From JANQPD01 sp963715655 (lineage in GTDB: Bacteria > Bacteroidota > Bacteroidia > Flavobacteriales > Schleiferiaceae): a stretch of DNA of 64,000 bases. Under the pieces are notes generated by a model. The model was not told the origin of the DNA. It saw nothing but the letters and a program-made list of their open reading frames with translations, and ran no database searches. The translations under genes and the position numbers were made by a program. Location of the stretch: the NCBI GenBank assembly GCA_963715655.1, contig OY970262.1, positions 2,108,001 through 2,172,000 on the forward strand, in the 5' to 3' direction. Below, piece after piece: positions 35,557-45,100 of the stretch. The first letter of the stretch is position 1, and the number at the start of each line of letters is the position of its first letter.

Positions 35557-37551
35557 TTACCGCACCATCATTTTCTCTTTACCAACCAACACTTGTTTCT
35601 CATCGTACAACAATAGTAAATATATACCAGGGGCAAAACCGTCTAAAGAAATTTCATGCTGCTTCACACCCTCATTAAGCTGTTCTTGCTTTAATGCTTG
35701 ACCATTTATACCGGTAATATTGAGTTGTAATTTTTGTGAAGTGGCGTACGGCAAATGAAGTTTTACCGTTTCGCTTGCCGGGTTGGGCGACAAACTAAAA
35801 CTCAACATCCTGTTTTCTTCCAAGCCTACTTTGTTTACAAAAAGTGTATCACAAAAAGTACTATCACCACAGCCAGTATAAGCCGTGCCACATACTATGT
35901 ATGTACCCACCGTAAAATATTGATAGCCTACACTGTCGCCTGTAAGTTGATGACCATTATCAAAATCCCATACAATACTGTCTATGGCTTGGTTAGCCGT
36001 ACCACTAAAGGTAAAAGCTCCGTCTAACGTATCAGCTTGAACCGCAAAGGTGGCTTGTAAAGGGGTGCAGGCGTATTTGGTAAGGAAAAAAGTGCGTTGG
36101 CTGCCTAAAGGGAAAAGTGAATCAGGGCCTAAAAACAGCTGCCCATTGTAGTTACCGCCAATGTAATAAGCGCCTTCACTATCAACGCCCAAGCTGTAAC
36201 CATAAGAAGCACTTCCGAAACTGGTCTGTGCACTTTTTAATCCTATTAAATCTCCGTTTGCTGTATCAAAACGCGCGATATACATATCATAGCCTTGATT
36301 TCCTACAGCTTTTAAAGTATCATTATCATTTGCCCCTTGAAAATATAAGCCTCCGTGATATCCAGTTATTGCGAACTCATATCCATTTAGTGATAATTGA
36401 TAGGAAGGACTAACCGCTTGCGTAACTCCAAATTTTTGAAATACGGTTGTTCCATCTGGACGAAGTTTAACAACAAAAGGAGCACCATGAGGAGTACTCG
36501 AAGTAAAAATTGTATTATTAAAACCGGATTTCCCAGCATTAGAACCACCCATAATGTATATATTTCCAGCTCCATCCAACTCAAAATCGGATAATACCGT
36601 ACCGAATTCAGTGGTGTCACTTTGCTTTAACCAAATTAATTGACCATTTGAATTAAATTTTGCCAAATACATACTCCCTTTTACGGTATCGCCCCCGATG
36701 GTTAAAGATCTTTCTTGATTTGTTGGAGAATTATAATTACAAGTTGCTCCCACATAAAATTCTCCTGTTTGTCTATTCCTAATAAAATTACCTTGACCGT
36801 ACTGTCCGATGATATAATTGCGATCATCATGATTCATATCTAGTTCAATTACATCTAGAATTTGACCTGTAACATCGTAGTGCATTACGTAAATGCCTTC
36901 TTGGGTAATGGTGGGTACAGCTGTGTTTCGTAAAGCTCCGGGCTTCAGCCATGCCAACCAATAAATTTCACCATTCGGCTCTGCATGCATCCAATATCCT
37001 AAATCAGGACTTTCCACGTTAATTGGTACAGAATCTGAATCTGGTAATCGAAGCCAATTGTACGTTCCACTTGTATCATATTGTATTAAAAACATTCCTT
37101 TCCGTTTAAGCCCACTAGTAGTAATTGGATCATATACCGTGGTATCTGAATCATAGTAAGCAGAATCATTTGGAAAATTATAGCCGCACACATAAACTAA
37201 CCCATTGGCAACTTTTAAATCTGCGTCTCTTACTTGTCCACCACCGATAATCTTAGTCCAGCGATACACACCATCTTTCGTAAAACTGGTGAGCACAATA
37301 TCTGGTTCTATTCCAAATGTATAGGAATTATAAGTCTTAACTGGATTGCCATCCACTTCGGCTAGTGCCGCTGCAATACGTCCCATGCAATAAATATTAT
37401 CATTAGCATCACGCTCAATGGCTAAAATATTATTGTAATCACTCACAGTTTGCATGGTGTTTTTACCACCACCACGAATAGTCCATTGAAAATCTTGAGC
37501 ACATACGCTTATGGTGCTGTAAACGAATAGAAAGAATAGTAATTTTTTCAT
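35557..37551 (-). CDS. T9SS-exported propeller/PKD protein, paralogue 1
   Basis: 664 residues. The signal peptide MKKLLFFLFVYSTISVCAQ is followed by DFQWTIRGGGKN and a beta-propeller-like body with 'DANDNIYCMGRIA' and similar SBBP-type repeats, a PKD-like domain near 500-575 ('SIVWDFDNGHQL'), and a type A T9SS sorting domain at the end ('FSLSPNPASETVKLHLPYA' to 'KEKMMVR'). It is likely a surface protein attached via T9SS. Its 3' 200 codons are almost identical in DNA to paralogue 3, while its signal peptide region matches paralogue 2. Confidence 0.85.
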   Translation of the reverse strand: MKKLLFFLFVYSTISVCAQDFQWTIRGGGKNTMQTVSDYNNILAIERDANDNIYCMGRIAAALAEVDGNPVKTYNSYTFGIEPDIVLTSFTKDGVYRWTKIIGGGQVRDADLKVANGLVYVCGYNFPNDSAYYDSDTTVYDPITTSGLKRKGMFLIQYDTSGTYNWLRLPDSDSVPINVESPDLGYWMHAEPNGEIYWLAWLKPGALRNTAVPTITQEGIYVMHYDVTGQILDVIELDMNHDDRNYIIGQYGQGNFIRNRQTGEFYVGATCNYNSPTNQERSLTIGGDTVKGSMYLAKFNSNGQLIWLKQSDTTEFGTVLSDFELDGAGNIYIMGGSNAGKSGFNNTIFTSSTPHGAPFVVKLRPDGTTVFQKFGVTQAVSPSYQLSLNGYEFAITGYHGGLYFQGANDNDTLKAVGNQGYDMYIARFDTANGDLIGLKSAQTSFGSASYGYSLGVDSEGAYYIGGNYNGQLFLGPDSLFPLGSQRTFFLTKYACTPLQATFAVQADTLDGAFTFSGTANQAIDSIVWDFDNGHQLTGDSVGYQYFTVGTYIVCGTAYTGCGDSTFCDTLFVNKVGLEENRMLSFSLSPNPASETVKLHLPYATSQKLQLNITGINGQALKQEQLNEGVKQHEISLDGFAPGIYLLLLYDEKQVLVGKEKMMVR

Positions 37552-37964
37552 AAGGTCATTGGTTTGTCATTTTTTCAATAAATACGCTCAATATTTAAAT
37601 TATTGTTTGTTCGTTTTTGCCTTGAAGCAAAAAGAACCAACTAAGCGAAGCGGCCTCACGAACGCCTTAAAAATAATGTTGGTGAGTAAAAAATTCAAGA
37701 CTGTATTTTCTCCGCTTGAAAACTACGGTCTTTTCGGCATCCGAAACCCAAGCCGTTTCGCTGCGCTGCACTTCGGGGTTTCTCCTGTGCCTGCAAGCCC
37801 TTGTTTTACGAGGATAAAATAAGATCATCCTGACTAGTGTTTTTATCAGTTTAACCCTTTTTCAACTAAAATTTTTAGCCGCTTTAAGTCTGGCATTATT
37901 GTTTTTTATTTTTTTAACTTCTTAACTCTTTAGCCCCCTAACCCCCGAAGGGGGAACCACTGCA
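37552..37964. other. Intergenic region with two repeat-like palindromes
   Basis: 413 bases between T9SS paralogues 1 and 2 hold no convincing gene; an 87-codon open frame (37559-37822) overlaps the repeat sequence and looks spurious. Besides the hairpin at 37609-37637, the palindrome CCCCCGAAGGGGG (37942-37954) sits in the context CCCCCTAACCCCCGAAGG, a common Bacteroidota REP-like motif. Confidence 0.5.
37609..37637. repeat. Hairpin within a Bacteroidota-type intergenic repeat
   Basis: GTTCGTTTTTGC (37609-37620) and GCAAAAAGAAC (37627-37637) pair around loop CTTGAA. The following bases to about 37820 (containing GAAGCGGCCTCACG) resemble dispersed repeats that yield spurious short ORFs in this phylum. 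Confidence 0.45.
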
Positions 37965-39971
37965 TCATTCTTTTATCAATTTTTTTCTACCTATAATCCC
38001 CGTTTCTCCACTTTGCAATACCACTAAATAAACCCCTGCGGGTAATTGACTAATATTCAATTGTGCTTTGGTAGTGCCGCTTGGTAAGCGCTTTTGTAGC
38101 AATTGCTGACCATTAATGCTGTACAGTTTTACGTCAATGGGGTGGCCGCTGGCCGCCATGTGTAGTTGCACATTTTCTTGAGCCGGATTAGGAGCTAAGC
38201 TAAACGCTAGCTTTTGTTTTTCTTCCAAGCCTACTTTGTTTACAAAAAGTGTATCACAAAAAGTACTATCACCACAGCCGGTGTAAGCCGTGCCACATAC
38301 TATGTATGTACCCACCGTAAAATATTGATAGCCTACACTATCACCTGTAAGTTGATGACCATTATCAAAATCCCACACAATACTATCTATGGCTTGGTTG
38401 GCACTGCCACTAAAAGTAAAAGCTCCGTCTAACGTATCAGCTTGTACCGCAAAGGTGGCTTGCAATGGGGTGCAGGCGTATTTGGTAAGGAAAAAAGTGC
38501 GTTGACTACCTAAAGGGAAAAGCGTATCGTTACCAAGATATAATTGGCCATTGTAATTGCCGCCTATGTAGTACGCGCCCTCGCTATCTGCGCCAATGCT
38601 GTAACCGTGGGATGCAACGCCAAACTTTGTTTTCGCAGCTTTTAGTTGAATCAGGTCGCCCGTAGCGGTATCAAAGCGGGCGATGTAGGCATCGTAACCA
38701 GACCTTTCACTTTCCTTTATGGTATCGTTGTCATTTGGCCCTTCAAAGTATAAACCACCTGTATCTCCAACAATAGTAAATTCTCCACCATTTAATATGA
38801 TCTGATAACTTCCATTGCTACCTCCATTTGCTCCAATTTTACCATAAATGGTATTACCATTTAAATCCAATTTGAGGATATATGGCCCAGAACTAGTTTC
38901 CGATGATGTAAACGTTTGACCATTGAAAATGGTGAATCCTGGTTTTGATGTCCCGGTGATATAGATGTTACTATTTACATCAATTTCAAAATCGTTTATA
39001 CCCGAACCAAACTCCGTAGTATCACTCTGCTGCAACCATACCAACTGCCCGGTAGGGCTAAATTTGGCCAAGTACATACTGCCTTTCACCGTATCGCCCC
39101 CTATGGTAAGCGAGCGCTTAGGATTAAATTGATCATTATAATAACAAGTGCCACCCACATAGAACTCGCCTGTGCGCGGGTCGCGTTTAAAGCCGCCTTG
39201 ATTAAATTGACCTCGTAAACGTTCACAATCTTCGTGATTCATATCCAAATCTATCACGTTTAAGATGTCTCCATTGGTGCTGTAGTGTAGCACATATATT
39301 CCATCTTGGGCAATAGTATTGACAGCGGTGTTGCGCAAGGCTCCTCTTTTTAACCAAGTGAGCCAGTAAACTTCACCGTTGGCCTGGGTGTCCATCCAAT
39401 AATCTATGTCAGGGCATTCCGAAATGCTAGTGGTAGAGACAGAGTCTGAGCCCGGCATCCGCAGCCAGTTGAAAGTGCCACTGGTATCGTATTGGATTAA
39501 AAATGTACTCTTTCGTTGTGGGCCTTGAAAAACGAGAGGCTCATAAACCGCAGTGTCATTGTCAAAGTAGGCCGTGTCACTGGGAAACCCGGGGAAATTG
39601 AAACCCGTAACATAAACTAAATTGTTGACAATCTTTAAACCCGTTGCACCCACCGTTTCCGGGCCGTAAATTTTGCTCCAGCGAAAGTCCCCATTTTTGG
39701 TAAAGCTCGCCACAATGATGTCGGGCGTAGCACCAGATAAATACGAGCTATATGTTTTTAAGGACACTCCGTCAATCTCAGCAAAGCCAGCAGCAGTCTT
39801 ACCCATGATATATACATTATCATTGGCATCGTGCTCAATAGCCAAGATGTTATTGTAATGACTAGTGCTTGCCATATTATTTTTCCCACCGCCTCTAATG
39901 CTCCATTGAAAATCTTGAGCACATACGCTTATGGTGCTGTAAACGAATAGAAATAATAGTAATTTTTTCAT
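37965..39971 (-). CDS. T9SS-exported propeller/PKD protein, paralogue 2
   Basis: 668 residues, same architecture as its neighbours: signal peptide (MKKLLLFLFVYSTISVCAQ), 'DFQWSIRGGGKNNMAS', propeller repeats, PKD-like domain, T9SS tail. The tail differs from the other two copies (FSLAPNPAQENVQLHM ... GRKKLIKE), although the preceding 180 codons are almost identical to them. The variable part is about residues 120-430. It lies 12 bases upstream of the stop of paralogue 3, so the two may be one transcript. Confidence 0.85.
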   Translation of the reverse strand: MKKLLLFLFVYSTISVCAQDFQWSIRGGGKNNMASTSHYNNILAIEHDANDNVYIMGKTAAGFAEIDGVSLKTYSSYLSGATPDIIVASFTKNGDFRWSKIYGPETVGATGLKIVNNLVYVTGFNFPGFPSDTAYFDNDTAVYEPLVFQGPQRKSTFLIQYDTSGTFNWLRMPGSDSVSTTSISECPDIDYWMDTQANGEVYWLTWLKRGALRNTAVNTIAQDGIYVLHYSTNGDILNVIDLDMNHEDCERLRGQFNQGGFKRDPRTGEFYVGGTCYYNDQFNPKRSLTIGGDTVKGSMYLAKFSPTGQLVWLQQSDTTEFGSGINDFEIDVNSNIYITGTSKPGFTIFNGQTFTSSETSSGPYILKLDLNGNTIYGKIGANGGSNGSYQIILNGGEFTIVGDTGGLYFEGPNDNDTIKESERSGYDAYIARFDTATGDLIQLKAAKTKFGVASHGYSIGADSEGAYYIGGNYNGQLYLGNDTLFPLGSQRTFFLTKYACTPLQATFAVQADTLDGAFTFSGSANQAIDSIVWDFDNGHQLTGDSVGYQYFTVGTYIVCGTAYTGCGDSTFCDTLFVNKVGLEEKQKLAFSLAPNPAQENVQLHMAASGHPIDVKLYSINGQQLLQKRLPSGTTKAQLNISQLPAGVYLVVLQSGETGIIGRKKLIKE

Positions 39972-39983
39972 AATCTGTTAAAA

Positions 39984-41978
39984 TTACCGCACCATCATTT
40001 TCTCTTTACCAACCAACACTTGTTTCTCATCGTACAACAATAGTAAATATATACCAGGGGCAAAACCGTCTAAAGAAATTTCATGCTGCTTCACACCCTC
40101 ATTAAGCTGTTCTTGCTTTAATGCTTGACCATTTATACCGGTAATGTTGAGTTGTAATTTTTTTGAAGTGGCGTATGGCAAATGAAGTTTTACCGTTTCG
40201 CTTGCTGGGTTGGGCGACAAACTAAAACTCAACAGGCTGTTTTCTTCCAAGCCTACTTTGTTTACAAAAAGCGTATCACAAAAGGTACTGTCTCCACAGC
40301 CGGTATAAGCCGTGCCACATACTATGTATGTACCCACCGTAAAATATTGATAGCCTACACTATCACCTGTAAGTTGATGACCATTATCAAAATCCCATAC
40401 AATACTATCTATGGCTTGATTAGCCGTACCACTAAAAGTAAAAGCTCCGTCTAACGTATCAGCTTGTACCGCAAAGGTGGCTTGCAATGGGGTGCAGGCG
40501 TATTTGGTAAGGAAAAAAGTGCGTTGACTACCTAAAGGGAAAAGCGTATCGTTACCAAGATACAATTGGCCATTGTAATTGCCACCAATGTAATATGCAC
40601 CTTCGCTATCGGCTCCGATGCTATAGCCGTAGCTGGCTGCACCAAATTTGGTTTCTGCAGCTTTCAGTTGAATCAGGTCGCCCGTAGCGGTATCAAAGCG
40701 GGCGATGTACATATCATAGCCTTGATTCCCTACAGCTTTTAAAGTATCATTATCATTTGCCCCTTGAAAATAGAGGCCTCCGTGAAAACCGGCAATGGCT
40801 ACTTCAGCTCCATTTACTATTATTTGATAAGCGGAGTTCACATTATCGTTAACAGCAAAAGAGCTGAATACAGTGCTTCCATTTGGTTTCAATTTCATTA
40901 GAAAAGGACCTGAAGTTGTTTCAGGTGAAGTAAAAGTAACTCCGTTGAACGCTACAGTACCCGCTTCACCATATCCGGTAAGGTATATGTTACCATTTCC
41001 ATCAAGATCAATATCATGCACTCCCCCGCTGAGTGTTGTGGTATCACCTTGATTTAACCAAATCACTTGACCCGTTGGGCTGAACTTAGCCAAATACATA
41101 CCACTTTTCACCGTATCGCCCCCTACGGTGAGAGAACGCTTGGGATTAAATTGGTCGTTGTAATAACAGGTTCCACCCACATAAAACTCGCCCGTACGTG
41201 GGTCGCGTTTGAAACCGCCAGTATTATATGAAAACCCTAATAAAGTAACATCAGCACCCTGATTCATATCTAGCCTGATGGTTGACACAACTTGTCCTTG
41301 TGGGTTGTATTCGGCAACATGAATACCACGCTGTATAATGGGTGAAACTCCATTTTCCGTAAAAGCTCCTGGTTCAACCCAACAAAGCCAATAGATATTG
41401 CCATTGTACCCAGCATCTATTGAATAGAATAGCTCAGGATCATTAGGGCGCATGATGGTATCCGTCTGTGGCATGCGTAACCACTTGTAATTACCTAAAG
41501 TGTCATATTGTATAAGGAAAAACTGTTTCCGCCACTGTCCAATGAATGCTTCATAATAAGTAGTATCGCTATCATAATAGGCAGAATCCAACGGAAGGTT
41601 TTGACCGCTAATGTAAACATGACCATTTAAAATTTTTAACCCATAACCAGCACCACCACCTTGGCTACCGATTACCTTACTCCAGCGGTATACCCCTTCT
41701 TTTGTAAAGCTACTAAGCAATACATTAGGGCCTGTTCCAGAAAAGCTTGGGTCACCAAAGGTCGTTAATGGGTTGCCATCAACCTCAGCAAATCCTACGG
41801 AGGTTTTGCCTAAAATATACACGTTATCATTAGCGTCATGCTCAATCGCCAAAATGTTGTTGTAATCACCAGGCCGTTGCTGGTTATTCTTCCCACCGCC
41901 CCTTATGCTCCATTGAAAATCTTGAGCATGTAGGAGTATTGTGCTAAGAATGAATAAAATTGATAGTAATTTTTTCAT
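39984..41978 (-). CDS. T9SS-exported propeller/PKD protein, paralogue 3
   Basis: 664 residues. Signal peptide (MKKLLSILFILSTILLHAQ), 'DFQWSIRGGGKNNQQ', SBBP-like propeller, PKD-like domain and T9SS sorting domain almost identical to paralogue 1. It is the first gene of the minus-strand set, with a plausible promoter 22-54 bases upstream. Close similarity of ends and divergence of centres suggests duplication followed by exchange between copies. Function is likely surface binding or gliding-related, inferred only from architecture. Confidence 0.85.
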   Translation of the reverse strand: MKKLLSILFILSTILLHAQDFQWSIRGGGKNNQQRPGDYNNILAIEHDANDNVYILGKTSVGFAEVDGNPLTTFGDPSFSGTGPNVLLSSFTKEGVYRWSKVIGSQGGGAGYGLKILNGHVYISGQNLPLDSAYYDSDTTYYEAFIGQWRKQFFLIQYDTLGNYKWLRMPQTDTIMRPNDPELFYSIDAGYNGNIYWLCWVEPGAFTENGVSPIIQRGIHVAEYNPQGQVVSTIRLDMNQGADVTLLGFSYNTGGFKRDPRTGEFYVGGTCYYNDQFNPKRSLTVGGDTVKSGMYLAKFSPTGQVIWLNQGDTTTLSGGVHDIDLDGNGNIYLTGYGEAGTVAFNGVTFTSPETTSGPFLMKLKPNGSTVFSSFAVNDNVNSAYQIIVNGAEVAIAGFHGGLYFQGANDNDTLKAVGNQGYDMYIARFDTATGDLIQLKAAETKFGAASYGYSIGADSEGAYYIGGNYNGQLYLGNDTLFPLGSQRTFFLTKYACTPLQATFAVQADTLDGAFTFSGTANQAIDSIVWDFDNGHQLTGDSVGYQYFTVGTYIVCGTAYTGCGDSTFCDTLFVNKVGLEENSLLSFSLSPNPASETVKLHLPYATSKKLQLNITGINGQALKQEQLNEGVKQHEISLDGFAPGIYLLLLYDEKQVLVGKEKMMVR

Positions 41979-42000
41979 AATCTGTTGTTTTTATGCATGT

Positions 42001-42032
42001 TAAAGATACATAGAGTTAGGGTGTTTTCTAAA
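42001..42032 (-). promoter_or_regulatory. Promoter-like element of T9SS paralogue 3
   Basis: Minus-strand TATCTTTA (42001-42008) resembles the TAnnTTTG -7 box, with TTTAG at 42028-42032 after 19 bases. The start codon is at 41978. Confidence 0.4.
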
Positions 42033-42058
42033 GGCAATTAGTAAAAGGTTTTTATCCT

Positions 42059-42101
42059 AAAAAAACCAAAGAACTGACCTCCGTAGAGGCCAATCCTTTG
42101 G
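42059..42101 (-). terminator. Terminator of the 1,750-residue T9SS gene
   Basis: On the minus strand CCAAAG (42096-42101) pairs with CTTTGG (42066-42071), enclosing a GC-rich hairpin GGCCTC-TACG-GAGGTC, and is followed by a run of seven T. It lies just after the stop codon at 42126. Confidence 0.7.
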
Positions 42102-42125
42102 CTATTTGGTTGATTTTAAACAATT

Positions 42126-45100
42126 TTAGTGCTGCACAACAAGTTTACGTAGTTCTACTACTGCTCCTTCTTGTAAGAGACTAACCATATATACTCCATT
42201 GGGCAAGTGTGATGTAGAAAGGGTAAGTGACCCCGCTTCCTCAGTAAGTGCTTCACTATAAATTAATTGGCCATTAAAACTGTACAGCACAATTTTAGCT
42301 TCCTGCTCAATATGCCAATCGTTTAAAGTATATGTGATGTTAGCCACGCTACTAGTAGGGTTAGGCGCTAGCTCAAATAAATCCATTAATTTATCCTCTT
42401 CAGTTGGCGCATCTAAGCCAGTACCATCCTTACTAAAGCTAGCCACATTAGTTTGAGCATTATTTCCTATTCTCCAATTTGAAGCATCGCAAATATCTGC
42501 TGGTAATTGAAAACCGCTTTCTCCTGCACAACGTATGGAAACACCCGGATCTACCGATACAGTACTTTTTACTTTAAAAGTAACAACAGAATTAGCCATC
42601 ACTCCAGGATTAGGATAAAAACGAATACTAAAATTTAATCCTCCCGGTGGAATGGTTATAGTGCTAGGTACGAATGACCCAAAAGGACTTGTAAACGAAA
42701 CGGTAATGGGGACATTATTTGGATTTACTACAAATCCATCTACCAAATTGAAACATTGGCCATTGTCATCTAATAATTCAACTGAATGCACCTCTACGTC
42801 TAAATCACAACACTCTTCTGCAACAGTTAATTCTAACGTTTCCTTGGTTATGTTACATCCGTCCAATTGAAGTTTAAATGAGTGCAAATAAATTCCTGCA
42901 ACATTGCTACTTAACTCCACATCAGGAATAGAATTACTTCCACTAAATTGATTACTACCTGGGGTTATTTGCCAAGAATCAAAGGGTATAATAGGATCAG
43001 GAATATTAAAGGTTTCGCTATTTTCAAAATCTGACAAACATAATTCATAACATCCGATAGGATATATCCATATATATTCCTCTGGTGATTTATCTACCCA
43101 AAATTTTTCGGTAGAACTACAACCCGCAGCATTTGTATAAGTACAGGCATACCAACCTCCTTTATTTACACTAACCACACTTCCACTTTGTCCATCGCTC
43201 CAATTAAATGTTCCTGCATTGGGGTGACTTGCGGTTAATTCCACTTCAAAAGGCGCACAAGTTAAACGATTGGTACTTACGGTTGGTTTGCTTGGTGGTG
43301 CTAACACTTCTATATCTATCGTACTCGTTTTGGTGCACTGGCTGCCAGAACTAGTTTCTTCCACCTCAAGCTGCAAGATATAGCTACCCACGGGTAGTCC
43401 TCCCATTCCTGTGGCCTGAATGAGGTCAGCATTCACTGGGTCATCTAACGTACCTCCACCTGAAAGAATGCTCCAAGTGTAATCAAAATCACCAGAACCC
43501 ACTCCGCCAAAAAGCTCTATATCCTCGCCTTCGCATACTACTTGGGTACCCGTAATTACGGGGGTTGGAATAGAAATAAATTCTATGTCTATTGTGTTAT
43601 CGGAAGTGGCGAAGCACATATCAGCATCGATCATGTTTAAAAAGTAGCTTCCTGCTTCAAGAACGGTAGTGGTGTTATTGGCTGATCCAGTAATTATTGC
43701 AAAGCTATCAGGCTGCCATAAATGTTGATCAATAGGTGGCCTCCCGCTAGCATTATTATAGGTTAATATCACACCTGTTCCAGCACACTCAACCAATTTG
43801 CTTGCCGATATATTTCCTTTGAGTGTATTCTCTTTCACCAAAACATTTTTAATACTTGTACTACTACAACCAAATTTATTGGTAACAGTAAGGGAGACAT
43901 TGAATCCACTACTGTTTGCGTAATCAAAAACTCTAGCTGGGTTTTCTTGTCGGTTTTGAGCTCCATCAAGGAAATCCCAAAAGTACTCCGCATCCGGATC
44001 ATTAGGTGTACTGGTATTGGTAAATTGTATGGGGAAACCCTCGCAAGCACCGTTAAAGTTAAAGGTGAAGTCGGCACTAGGGTAAGGGACTAATGTTACC
44101 GTCTTCGTTCTCGTGCAGTTACGCACGCTACCATTTACGGTACCAGTGATGTTAAATTCTACCTGATAAGTACCGCTGCTTAAGGTAAAGTTAGAGTGGT
44201 TGGCACCATTCAGCGTATGTAGAGTAATCGTGCCTGTCTGATTTTTTATCTTATACTCATAAGTAAGCGAAGCCGTATTTACATTAGTTCCATAACTTGT
44301 GATATCGGTAAAGTCAACAGTATAGTTTGGGGCGGTGCCACAAGAGGGACTAAAGTTAAAATTAGTAAGGAAAGGTAGGTCTAAATAGAATTCTGCAAAT
44401 AGCCGGCAGCCATTAAAATCAGTCTCGTAGGTTATTGTCTGTTGCCCGCCAAGCGGTATATTATAGCTTGCAGTAGTTTGCGAAGTAGCCCCTACTGGAT
44501 TACCCGACCATGAATGGTTAGTATAACCATTGCTACCATTTGGGAAAATAACATTTACTGTAGCGTTTCCGCAATTTCCATAGGTTACAGAAAGTCTAAA
44601 CTGGGTAAAAACAAAGGCTCTTTTTCTGCAAGGTGCGGTAGTAGGTGTTTCTATAATTAGGTCTGCTGACCTTCTGGAGCACCCGTTGGCATAATTGATT
44701 TTAGCATAATACCTTCCGTAGCCTTCACCTTGCACTAGCTCATCTACCTCCAGTGGATCATTATTATTATACCCAGCACCCATATAAACGCTATTTTTAT
44801 ACCACTCAATAGTAGCCCCTGCTGGCAGTGGGTCGGGAGAAACAATATCTATATCGACAGGCCAGTCTGTTGTTCCTGGAGCAGCAGTTATAGTTCCCGT
44901 TTGATTTAGGATTACGGCAGGTGCCGGGTCAACTACGATAGTTGTGCTGGCCGTAGCCACCTGTACGCAACCGTTCGGGTCTTCAATGCTAACAGTAACA
45001 GAGTACGGTTGACCTGCAGGCGTAGCACTAGCATAGATATGTTCGCCTGTGGCATTGGTAGTGCTAGTAGAAGTATTGCCGTCTCCGTAATCCCAAGTAA

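Noticed and set aside
37559..37822. 87-residue ORF between T9SS paralogues
   Set aside because: It overlaps a hairpin repeat and reads like other spurious translations of Bacteroidota intergenic repeats.
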